A stretch of DNA of 64,000 nucleotides from positions 222,732 through 286,731 of the forward strand of contig NZ_JAMBNS010000007.1 of NCBI RefSeq assembly GCF_023715225.1, written 5' to 3'. The DNA comes from Robertmurraya korlensis (GTDB lineage: Bacteria > Bacillota > Bacilli > Bacillales > Cytobacillaceae). The notes under the pieces are model-generated. The model was given only the letters and a program-made list of their open reading frames with translations. It searched no databases and was not told where the DNA came from. The position numbers and the translations under genes were made by a program. Below are positions 1 through 6,554 of the stretch, piece by piece; the first letter of the stretch is position 1, and every line of letters starts with the position of its first letter.

Positions 1-1
1 T

Positions 2-1036
2 GTTGTTTTAGGTTCAAATAATCCTCCTGATGTGTACTTTTCTTGGAGTGGTGAGTTTGCTTACAATTTTGCAAGAGCTGGACAATCCTTGGACTTAACA
101 AGCTATGTTGAGGAAGATAAAGATTGGTCAGGTCAGATCATTGAATCACAATTTGGACCATTTACTTTAGATGGAAAAATCTATGGAATTCCTTGGTCTA
201 CAGATGGAAAAGCCTTCTTCTATAATAAAAAGGTTTTTAACGATTTAAACCTTGAAATCCCTACCACATGGGATGAGCTCCTAACTGTCTCTAAAAAAAT
301 TAAAGATGCAGGCATTACTCCAATTGCTTTCGGAAGTAAAGCACCTTGGACGATTTCTCACTATATTGGATCACTGAATGAGTATGTCGTTCCGGAAGAT
401 GTTATTGCAAAGGACTATAGCCTAAATAATTCAGATGGGGAATTTACTCATCCTGGTTATGTAACTGCCTTGGAAAAATTCATTGAATTAGAGCCGTATT
501 TCAATCAAGGAGTGAACTCCGTTGACCACCAATATGCGAGAGAGCTATTTAATGGAGGAAAAGCAGCAATTGGGTACTTTCAGTTAGCTGAAATTGGTTT
601 GATTGAGCCAAGTCTTGGTGAAGATTTAGGTGTATTCAATACTCCATTCGTGGAAGGTGGAGAAGGAAACCCAAGCTCTATTACTGCTGCACCAGAAGGA
701 ATTATGATTTCTTCTAAAACAAAGCATCCTGAAGAAGCAATGGAGTTTATTAAATTCTTAACTTCTAAGGAAAAAGGAATTGAACAACTAAAAGAGGTAA
801 GTGAATACAGTGCTGTTAAAGATACAACAACTACTGAAAACGGTTCGGCTCTGCAACAAGAAGCAATCGACCTAATCGTAAATGCTGATAAGACTTACTT
901 ATGGTTTGATACGGCTGTAGATATCAAAATTGTTGATGCGTACTTAAATGGTGTTCAACAGATGTTAGATGGAAAAAAATCAGCTGAAGACGTAATGAAA
1001 GATGTTCAAAAAGCAGCGAAAGAACTGAAGAAATAG
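2..1036 (+). CDS. frlO: Sugar ABC transporter substrate-binding protein, FrlO-like (5' end outside window)
   Basis: Extracytoplasmic family 1 solute-binding protein that delivers a sugar-type substrate to the membrane permeases encoded next. The frame is open from base 2 and has no credible start in the window, so the N-terminal signal/lipobox (an estimated 75-80 residues) is missing; 344 residues remain. The visible part has the family features: the hinge-region phrase PWSTDGKAFFYNKKVF near the start, TTWDELL, a Trp/Tyr-rich ligand face and a Lys-rich C-terminus. Context (two MalF/MalG-type permeases, PfkB kinase, GntR/UTRA regulator) matches the B. subtilis fructosamine locus frlBONMD-frlR, so the likely ligands are fructoselysine-like Amadori products. 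The assignment to frl rests on synteny; another sugar is possible. Confidence 0.8.
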   Translation, partial: VVLGSNNPPDVYFSWSGEFAYNFARAGQSLDLTSYVEEDKDWSGQIIESQFGPFTLDGKIYGIPWSTDGKAFFYNKKVFNDLNLEIPTTWDELLTVSKKIKDAGITPIAFGSKAPWTISHYIGSLNEYVVPEDVIAKDYSLNNSDGEFTHPGYVTALEKFIELEPYFNQGVNSVDHQYARELFNGGKAAIGYFQLAEIGLIEPSLGEDLGVFNTPFVEGGEGNPSSITAAPEGIMISSKTKHPEEAMEFIKFLTSKEKGIEQLKEVSEYSAVKDTTTTENGSALQQEAIDLIVNADKTYLWFDTAVDIKIVDAYLNGVQQMLDGKKSAEDVMKDVQKAAKELKK

Positions 1037-1040
1037 CTTA

Positions 1041-1079
1041 AAAGAAAGGTAGTGTAGGGGACCGAAACTACCTTTCTTT
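1041..1079 (+). terminator. Strong hairpin between binding-protein and permease genes
   Basis: A perfect 13-bp inverted repeat (AAAGAAAGGTAGT at 1041-1053 against its complement at 1067-1079) closes five bases after the binding-protein stop. The U-run is only the TTT of the stem itself, so it may act as a leaky terminator or as a 3' RNA-stabilising hairpin. Either would give more binding protein than permease from one transcript. Confidence 0.65.
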
Positions 1080-1136
1080 CATAAAACAAAACAAGAAAAG
1101 GGTCGGAAAGGACCTGAAAAAAAAGAGGTGAATACA

Positions 1137-2015
1137 GTGACACTTAGGAAAATGGCTCCCTACTTATATATTGCCCCTTGTATTTTGTTAATGGGATTGT
1201 TCGTTTATTATCCTATTGTAGAGAATTTCCGATTTGCTTTTTATGCGTTTTCTGCTTTTGCCCCAGATAAGGTGTTTGTTGGATTCGAAAATTTCCTTGC
1301 TCTGTTTCAGGATGAGGTTTTTTATATAGCTTTGAAAAATAATATTTGGTACGCAGTAATCTCAATTGTATGTCAGGTATTCGGTGGGTTAGTTTTAGCT
1401 GCCATATTAGAGGATCCTCTGACTAGATTACTAAGTGGTTTTTTCCGTACCGCTTTCTTTCTTCCGGTAATCATATCCATTACGGTTATTGCTTTATTGT
1501 TCAGCTTTGTTTACAACCCAGATATTGGGATCCTAAACAGTTTTCTCCGATTGCTCGGTCTTGAAGAGTGGACAAGGGCATGGCTTGGGGAATCTGAAAC
1601 AGCTATTTTCGCTGTAATTGCTGTATCTCAGTGGCAAAGTATTGGATATATTATGATGCTTTTTATCGTTGCCATTCAGTCTATTCCTCAAGAGCTGTAT
1701 GAGGCAGCTGATATTGATGGTGCAAATAAATTTTACAAGTTTCTTCATATTACAGTTCCCCAGGTAAAAGAAATGCTTTTTGTTGCAACATTAATTACAT
1801 TAACAGGTGCATTTACGGTATTTAATGAGCCGTATATTTTGACAAGTGGCGGACCTGGAAATGCAAGTGAAGTGCTTGGTACATTGCTTTACAAATCTGC
1901 CTTTTTTAGAGATGAGATGGGGTATGCCTCAGCGATAGCGACCATCATATTGGTGCTTTCGTTGGCGGCAGCTATTATTCAAATGAAGTTATTCAAGACA
2001 GGGAAGGAGGATTAA
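1137..2015 (+). CDS. frlN: Sugar ABC transporter permease, FrlN-like (MalF/UgpA type)
   Basis: First inner-membrane subunit of the sugar importer, about six transmembrane helices. The EAA signature for ATPase docking is visible as EAADIDGANKFYKFLHITVP in the second half. I chose the GTG at 1137 because AAGAGGTG lies six bases upstream; an earlier in-frame GTG at 1128 sits inside that ribosome site. The product is 292 residues, normal for the family. Its gene is three bases from the next permease gene, so the two are translationally linked. No ATPase is encoded in the locus; in Bacillus these permeases usually share the general MsmX ATPase, which is inferred here. Confidence 0.85.
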   Translation: MTLRKMAPYLYIAPCILLMGLFVYYPIVENFRFAFYAFSAFAPDKVFVGFENFLALFQDEVFYIALKNNIWYAVISIVCQVFGGLVLAAILEDPLTRLLSGFFRTAFFLPVIISITVIALLFSFVYNPDIGILNSFLRLLGLEEWTRAWLGESETAIFAVIAVSQWQSIGYIMMLFIVAIQSIPQELYEAADIDGANKFYKFLHITVPQVKEMLFVATLITLTGAFTVFNEPYILTSGGPGNASEVLGTLLYKSAFFRDEMGYASAIATIILVLSLAAAIIQMKLFKTGKED

Positions 2016-2018
2016 TAG

Positions 2019-2906
2019 ATGGAGGCAGATAAAGTAACTTCAACAGACTATAGCATTCAATCGACCAGAGTTCGTTCTAATAGAAGGAAAAATGTTTCTG
2101 GAGCGATCCCACTGTACACGATATTAATCTTCTATTTTTTAATCATTGCCTATCCTTTGTTTTGGATGGTGGTTAATTCCTTTAAAACGACAGAAGAAAT
2201 CTTCTCTAATAGCTGGGCGCTTCCAACGACATGGCTTGTATCAAATTATGTACACGCGTGGAATACGGGGATATCAGGGTATTTTTTAAATAGTACGATA
2301 GTGACGATAAGCACTTGCCTACTTACCGTTTTTATAAGTTCGCTTGGTGCATACGGCTTAACACGTTTTGAATTTAAAGGAAAGAAGCTACTATTAATTT
2401 TGTGTATGGGTGGGATGATGCTCTCTCCTCAGGTAAGCTTAGTCCCTCTTTACAAGCTTATCCAAGCGATGGGGATTCATGACACTTACTTAGCGCTCAT
2501 TCTTCCTTATGTTGCGTATCGTATTCCGATTACGGTGCTATTAATTCGAGCGGCATTTCTAGAAGTTCCGAAAGAAATGGAGGAGTCAGCCTTCTTGGAC
2601 GGGTGTTCTACCTGGAAGGTATTTACAAAGATCTTCTTACCACTCAATCTTCCTATTTTATTCACGGGTGTCATTCTAACAGCTTATTTCACATGGAATG
2701 AATTCATGTTTGCGCTTATTTTCATTGATTCAGATAGCTTGAAAACCATTCCAGCTGGTCTGATGCAATTCCGTGATGCACTTCAAACGAATTGGGGCGT
2801 GTTACTAGCAGGTCTAATGATTTCTGCCATCCCGATTATTACATTGTTTTTATTTTTACAAAAGTATTTTGTTCGTGGTCTTGCTTCTGGAAGTTTAAAA
2901 GGATAA
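2019..2906 (+). CDS. frlM: Sugar ABC transporter permease, FrlM-like (MalG type)
   Basis: Second permease subunit (295 residues, about six helices), partner of the preceding gene. A hydrophilic N-terminus of about 25 residues is followed by helix 1 (PLYTILIFYFLIIAYPLFWM). The EAA docking loop reads EESAFLDGCSTWKVFTKIFLP, and the C-terminus KYFVRGLASGSLKG is typical of MalG-like permeases. It starts with ATG behind GGAAGGAGG. It follows the first permease by three bases and is followed by the kinase after 14 bases. Confidence 0.87.
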   Translation: MEADKVTSTDYSIQSTRVRSNRRKNVSGAIPLYTILIFYFLIIAYPLFWMVVNSFKTTEEIFSNSWALPTTWLVSNYVHAWNTGISGYFLNSTIVTISTCLLTVFISSLGAYGLTRFEFKGKKLLLILCMGGMMLSPQVSLVPLYKLIQAMGIHDTYLALILPYVAYRIPITVLLIRAAFLEVPKEMEESAFLDGCSTWKVFTKIFLPLNLPILFTGVILTAYFTWNEFMFALIFIDSDSLKTIPAGLMQFRDALQTNWGVLLAGLMISAIPIITLFLFLQKYFVRGLASGSLKG

Positions 2907-2920
2907 GGGAGGTAATAATA

Positions 2921-3742
2921 ATGAAGTTACTTGCAATTGGAGATAATGTGGTGGATGTATATTTGGATCGAAATGAGATGTTTCCAGGTGGAAATGCGTT
3001 AAATGTTGCCGTATTAGCGAAGCAATACGGAGCAGAAGAAACGGGATTTATTGGCATTGTTGGAGATGATGTGGAAGGTGATCACATTATTGATTCTTTA
3101 GAAAAGAATCATGTGAATATTAGTCATATCCGAAGGGCTTATGGGGAAAGTGGAAAAGCGTATGTGGATATTGATGCGACTGGCGACAGGGTTTTTATAA
3201 AATCGAACAAAGGTGGGATTCAATCGAAGCTACGATTGAAATTGGATCCATCAGATTTTGATTATATCAACGGTTTTGATGTTCTTCATACGAGCATTTA
3301 TAGCAGTTTGGATGACCAGCTTCCCCAGATCAAACAGCTATTACCGATTTCCTATGATTTCTCCAATCATTTTACAGATGAATTGCTAAAGGTGGTATGT
3401 CCACATATTACTTTTGCCTTTATATCTGGTAGTGACTTTGGTGACAAGCAAATCGAGGAATTAATTAACAAAGTTCATGAATATGGCACGCATTATGTGA
3501 TTGTTACCCGAGGGTCAAAGGGAGTGATCATGTCCGATCGGACACAAAGTTATATACAGGGAATAGAAGATGCAGAGGTAATTGATACGCTAGGTGCTGG
3601 TGATTCATTCATTGCTGGGTTCTTAACGAGTTATTTGAACCACCATACAATAAAGCAGTCACTTCAACTAGCTGCATTACGAGCGGCACGTACTTGTGAA
3701 GTGAACGGAGCATTCGGACATGGAAAGCTACTTGTAAAATGA
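2921..3742 (+). CDS. frlD: PfkB-family carbohydrate kinase, FrlD-like (fructoselysine 6-kinase)
   Basis: Cytoplasmic ribokinase-family enzyme of 273 residues, predicted to phosphorylate the imported sugar derivative with ATP. Both PfkB signatures are present: an N-terminal FPGGNALNVAV segment and the C-terminal DTLGAGDSFIAGFL, whose Asp is the catalytic base and whose GAGD forms the anion hole. The start ATG at 2921 has GGGAGG nine bases upstream; a longer open frame from 2792 overlaps the permease gene and has no ribosome site. In the frl pathway the phosphorylated fructosamine is then split by the FrlB deglycase, whose gene would lie left of the window. The exact substrate is inferred from position. 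Confidence 0.8.
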   Translation: MKLLAIGDNVVDVYLDRNEMFPGGNALNVAVLAKQYGAEETGFIGIVGDDVEGDHIIDSLEKNHVNISHIRRAYGESGKAYVDIDATGDRVFIKSNKGGIQSKLRLKLDPSDFDYINGFDVLHTSIYSSLDDQLPQIKQLLPISYDFSNHFTDELLKVVCPHITFAFISGSDFGDKQIEELINKVHEYGTHYVIVTRGSKGVIMSDRTQSYIQGIEDAEVIDTLGAGDSFIAGFLTSYLNHHTIKQSLQLAALRAARTCEVNGAFGHGKLLVK

Positions 3743-3747
3743 AAAAT

Positions 3748-3777
3748 GGGGACTGGCTAAAAGCCAAGTCCCTTTTT
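3748..3777 (+). terminator. Rho-independent terminator of the frl-like operon
   Basis: GGGACT then GGCT pair with AGCC and AGTCCC across a short A-rich loop (one bulged A), followed by TTTTT. It sits in the 33-base gap between the kinase stop and the stop of the convergent regulator. Confidence 0.75.
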
Positions 3778-4504
3778 ATGTGGTTATTGTATAAGCAATT
3801 ACTGTTGTTAAATTTTTAAACGTAGAAAGATGAATAGGTACTTTATTCTTATCGTACACAATTTTGTCTATATTAAATAAAATCTCGCCAATTTCACAAT
3901 TAAGATGTTCAGCTTCTACAGAAGAGGCGGGAATTCCAGTGATCGTTTTTTTTGTTGTAATGTCTTTCATATCCACATGATAAATGTTGCTCAGAACATC
4001 ATAGGTGGATTCGTAATCAAAAATATGCTCTTGAATGTTAGGAAAGCGCTCTATCGGATAATGAGTTAAATCAAGAGTAAATGGCTCTTCATCCATATAC
4101 ATTAATCTTAAAAGTTTGAGCACTGGAGCATTCACCTCTATTTGAAGATCTTCAGCAATTTTCTTTGACGCCTTAATTTCCTCACAAAGAAGAACTTTCT
4201 TTGCTGTCTTTTTTCCGAGCTGTTTACTAAAATCCGAAAAGCCCTCGATTGTTACTAATTCACGAGCAACCTTTTTCCTAGCAACAAACGTACCTTTTCC
4301 TTGTTTTCTTTCCAACAATCCTTCATCAACTAAATCTTGAATGGCTCTTCTAACTGTAATTCTACTAACACCATAAATATCACAAAGCTCCCCTTCATTG
4401 GGAATTTGCTGACCTGGGCGGTAGGTGTTCTGGTCAATGGCTTCTTTTATGGTGTTAAATAATTGTTCGTATAATGGACGTGAACTGGCACTGTTTAACT
4501 TCAT
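3776..4504 (-). CDS. frlR: GntR/UTRA transcriptional regulator, FrlR-like
   Basis: HutC-subfamily GntR repressor of 242 residues. Residues 5-75 are the winged helix-turn-helix (RPLYEQLFNTIKEAI, VSRITVRRAIQDLVDEGLLE, KQGKGTFVA). The remainder is a UTRA effector domain of the kind that binds sugar phosphates. The ATG at 4504 has GAGAGGAG eight bases upstream; the longer frame up to 4648 lacks a ribosome site and runs across the operator. Position beside a sugar importer and kinase matches frlR of B. subtilis. It probably represses the neighbouring operon and itself until a phosphorylated intermediate accumulates (inference). Confidence 0.82.
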   Translation of the reverse strand: MKLNSASSRPLYEQLFNTIKEAIDQNTYRPGQQIPNEGELCDIYGVSRITVRRAIQDLVDEGLLERKQGKGTFVARKKVARELVTIEGFSDFSKQLGKKTAKKVLLCEEIKASKKIAEDLQIEVNAPVLKLLRLMYMDEEPFTLDLTHYPIERFPNIQEHIFDYESTYDVLSNIYHVDMKDITTKKTITGIPASSVEAEHLNCEIGEILFNIDKIVYDKNKVPIHLSTFKNLTTVIAYTITT

Positions 4505-4531
4505 AGGAGAACTCCTCTCAAAGTATAAATC

Positions 4532-4551
4532 GTTATATAATATTATATAAC
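4532..4551. promoter_or_regulatory. Perfect 20-bp palindrome upstream of the GntR regulator gene
   Basis: GTTATATAATATTATATAAC is exactly self-complementary and lies 28 bases upstream of the regulator start codon. GntR/HutC proteins bind such symmetric AT-rich sites as dimers, so it is the best candidate for an autoregulatory operator. It also contains TATAAT-like hexamers and could overlap the promoter. Confidence 0.6.
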
Positions 4552-4631
4552 ATTTAACGGAGAAATGTATATAATTAGTCTGAGAATTTCGAATACTAAA
4601 GTAGTAAAACAATAGATAATTAGCAATAAAA

Positions 4632-4670
4632 AAAGCTCTGGCATGCAATAAAAATGCAGGCCAGAGCTTT
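4632..4670 (-). terminator. Terminator of nasA
   Basis: AAAGCTCTGGC (4632-4642) pairs with GCCAGAGCTTT (4660-4670), with an extra TGCA/TGCA pairing inside the loop. On the minus strand it is followed by a run of T, directly after the nasA stop codon at 4679. Confidence 0.8.
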
Positions 4671-4678
4671 TATACCTA

Positions 4679-5884
4679 TTAAGCTTTTACAGAAGACCCC
4701 TTTGGAGCCCAAGTTTTTTTCCAAGACATCTGTGCAACAATTAAAACGAGTAAAGCTAACACTCCAATTCCTGCATATACGAGGAATCCTGTTGCATATG
4801 TGCCTGTGATTTCTCTTAACGTTCCAAGGATATTGGGAATAAAGAAACCTCCAACACCACCAGCTGCTCCTACAATTCCTGTAACCATCCCGATTTCTTC
4901 TTGGAAGCGCTGTGGGACAAGTTGGAATACTGCTCCATTCCCCATTCCTAAACACATCATACCGACAAATAATAATAAGGTAACAAATGCGATGGAAGGT
5001 AGTTGGCTAACTCCCAGCATGGTTAGAGCAACACCGATAAATAAGAAGGTTAAAAGGCGAACGCCTCCAATCTTATCTGCGATATACCCTCCGACTGGGC
5101 GAAAGAAGCTACCGGCTGCTACGCAAAGGGTAACAAAGTCTCCGGCTCTTACTCTTGAAAGATCGTATTGATCAACGAAAAAGATACTTAAAAAGCTAGA
5201 TAGTCCAACGAATCCACCGAAGGTAACGCTGTACAATAAACAGAAGTATAGGGCATCTTTTTGTTTAAAAACATTAAAGTATTCTTTAAGTGGTTTTGGT
5301 GCTGGCTGGGAAGGAGCATCTTTTGCAATAAGAACAAAGATAATAAACACAATAGCAAGAGGAATAAGAGCAACTCCCAATACATTATGCCAGCCAATTT
5401 GTTCAGCAAGGCGGGGACCAAATAAGGTTGCAAATAAAGTCCCGCTATTTCCAGCACCAGCAATCCCCATTGCTAACCCTTGTAAATGGGGTGGATACCA
5501 ACGACTCGCCATTGGTAAGGCTGCTGCAAAGCTGGCACCAGCTACTCCTAATAGTATTCCGATAAAATAAAGTTCCGTTAATGTCGTTCCAAACAGCCAC
5601 CCCCATATAAGTGGAACCATGGTAACGACCATTCCAATGATTGATGTTTTCTTTGGACCAATTCGGTCGGTTAAAACACCAAGAACGAGACGGAAGAAAG
5701 ATCCACCGAGAATAGGGATCGCTACAATTAATCCCTTTTGTGAAGGGGATAGACCAAAGTCTTTGGTGATATAGACCCCAAGTGCCCCAAGAATTACCCA
5801 AATCATGAAACTGACATCAAAGTACAGAAATGATGCAAATAGGGATGGTGCATGTCCACTTTTTCTTAAATTTGCTAACTTCAT
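4679..5884 (-). CDS. nasA: Nitrate/nitrite MFS transporter (NasA/NarK family)
   Basis: Twelve-helix major facilitator of 401 residues for nitrate uptake. The NarK-family signatures are visible: the nitrate motif region [19 protein letters not shown], a second glycine-rich segment [19 protein letters not shown], and the MFS loop [11 protein letters not shown] place the start at ATG 5884, eight bases after GGAGAG; the GTG at 5890 is too close to that site. The gene diverges from nasBC across a 670-base region carrying TnrA boxes, the arrangement known for B. subtilis nasA/nasB, which supports an assimilatory role. The inferred promoter is about 320 bases upstream. Confidence 0.88.
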   Translation of the reverse strand: MKLANLRKSGHAPSLFASFLYFDVSFMIWVILGALGVYITKDFGLSPSQKGLIVAIPILGGSFFRLVLGVLTDRIGPKKTSIIGMVVTMVPLIWGWLFGTTLTELYFIGILLGVAGASFAAALPMASRWYPPHLQGLAMGIAGAGNSGTLFATLFGPRLAEQIGWHNVLGVALIPLAIVFIIFVLIAKDAPSQPAPKPLKEYFNVFKQKDALYFCLLYSVTFGGFVGLSSFLSIFFVDQYDLSRVRAGDFVTLCVAAGSFFRPVGGYIADKIGGVRLLTFLFIGVALTMLGVSQLPSIAFVTLLLFVGMMCLGMGNGAVFQLVPQRFQEEIGMVTGIVGAAGGVGGFFIPNILGTLREITGTYATGFLVYAGIGVLALLVLIVAQMSWKKTWAPKGSSVKA

Positions 5885-6028
5885 AGTCACTCTCTCCTTT
5901 TAATAGAAATGTATTTCAAATGTGTTACCAGCCAATATAATTTTTTCGAGAAAATAAAATTTTACCTAATACATAGAAGAACGAGAAAAAACCTAGCTTG
6001 TTTGTCATTGGAAATCCCCCTTAATTAA

Positions 6029-6175
6029 TGTCTAGCTCCAGCGCCTAGCCCCTCGATGGAATAATATAAAGCCATTATTCCTAGGTCATAAGCCAAATCT
6101 CTCCAGAAGGCAGGCCTTCCTACGAGATCCGTCTTATACTTGTCGGGGCTGAACAAGGCGCTTTTGCTTTTCTGC
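6029..6175. repeat. Fold-back dispersed repeat, copy 1
   Basis: A 147-base element that recurs in the same orientation at 40541-40680. Its outer parts are partly complementary (AGCGCCTAGCCCC near the left end; GGGGCT, then AAGGCGCT at the right end), and it contains the near-palindrome GAAGGCAGGCCTTC. This copy has about 27 extra bases at 6057-6084 relative to the other copy, and these form their own 8-bp hairpin (GGAATAAT/ATTATTCC). It lies between the nasA start and the inferred nasA promoter. It resembles the non-coding MITE-like repeats seen many times in Bacillus genomes, and contains no gene. Confidence 0.8.
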
Positions 6176-6212
6176 TTTGTCAGAGTTTTTATCATCTTTG
6201 TCTTGTTAAAGA

Positions 6213-6262
6213 ATAGTATGCATGCTCTTGCTTTGTCTCAGAAGGTGTTAGCTAATCTAACA
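6213..6262 (-). promoter_or_regulatory. TnrA box and -10 region for nasA
   Basis: TGTTAGCTAATCTAACA at 6246-6262 matches the TnrA/GlnR consensus TGTNAN7TNACA at every fixed position, and the symmetry extends one base each side. On the minus strand a TACTAT hexamer lies at 6213-6218, which puts the box centre near -48, the spacing usual for TnrA activation, with no good -35. This predicts nasA activation under nitrogen limitation. Confidence 0.75.
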
Positions 6263-6304
6263 CGGAAATTTATTAGAATTTTCTAACGGGTTGGATTTTT
6301 ATAC

Positions 6305-6321
6305 TTGTAAGCGCATTACAA
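6305..6321. promoter_or_regulatory. 17-bp palindrome in the nasA/nasB intergenic region
   Basis: TTGTAAGCGCATTACAA has 6-bp perfect arms around a 5-base centre. It fits neither TnrA (spacing two bases too short) nor the cre consensus. It lies between the two TnrA boxes and could bind a second regulator of nitrate assimilation. Confidence 0.4.
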
Positions 6322-6451
6322 AACCAAAGAAAAATCGAAAAGATATGAATTTACTTCGTAAATAGAAAAATGAGTATACCGTAATAATGCATAAAAATAC
6401 TGACTGTTGGAGGAGTTCTTATAGTAAATAACACCCAAATAGTACATATCG

Positions 6452-6468
6452 TGTTAGAAAATGTAACA
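6452..6468 (+). promoter_or_regulatory. TnrA box for nasB
   Basis: TGTTAGAAAATGTAACA is a perfect TGTNAN7TNACA site. It is centred about 95 bases upstream of the nasB start codon. A TATGAA/TAATAA -10-like segment at 6493-6504 gives the usual activator spacing. Confidence 0.75.
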
Positions 6469-6554
6469 GGTTAAATTCCATTTCAGTAGATGTATGAAAT
6501 AATAAAACGAAATTTGGTTTGAACATCCATCTACTGTTTGTTGGGGGTTATAAC

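Noticed and set aside
4620..4955. 111-codon minus-strand open frame at the nasA 3' end
   Set aside because: It overlaps nasA in another frame and the nasA terminator; its composition is that of a shadow frame.
6305..6321. Possible cre site (TGTAAGCGCATTACA)
   Set aside because: The right half is shifted by one base relative to WTGNAARCGNWWWCAW on both strands, so it was kept only as an unassigned palindrome.
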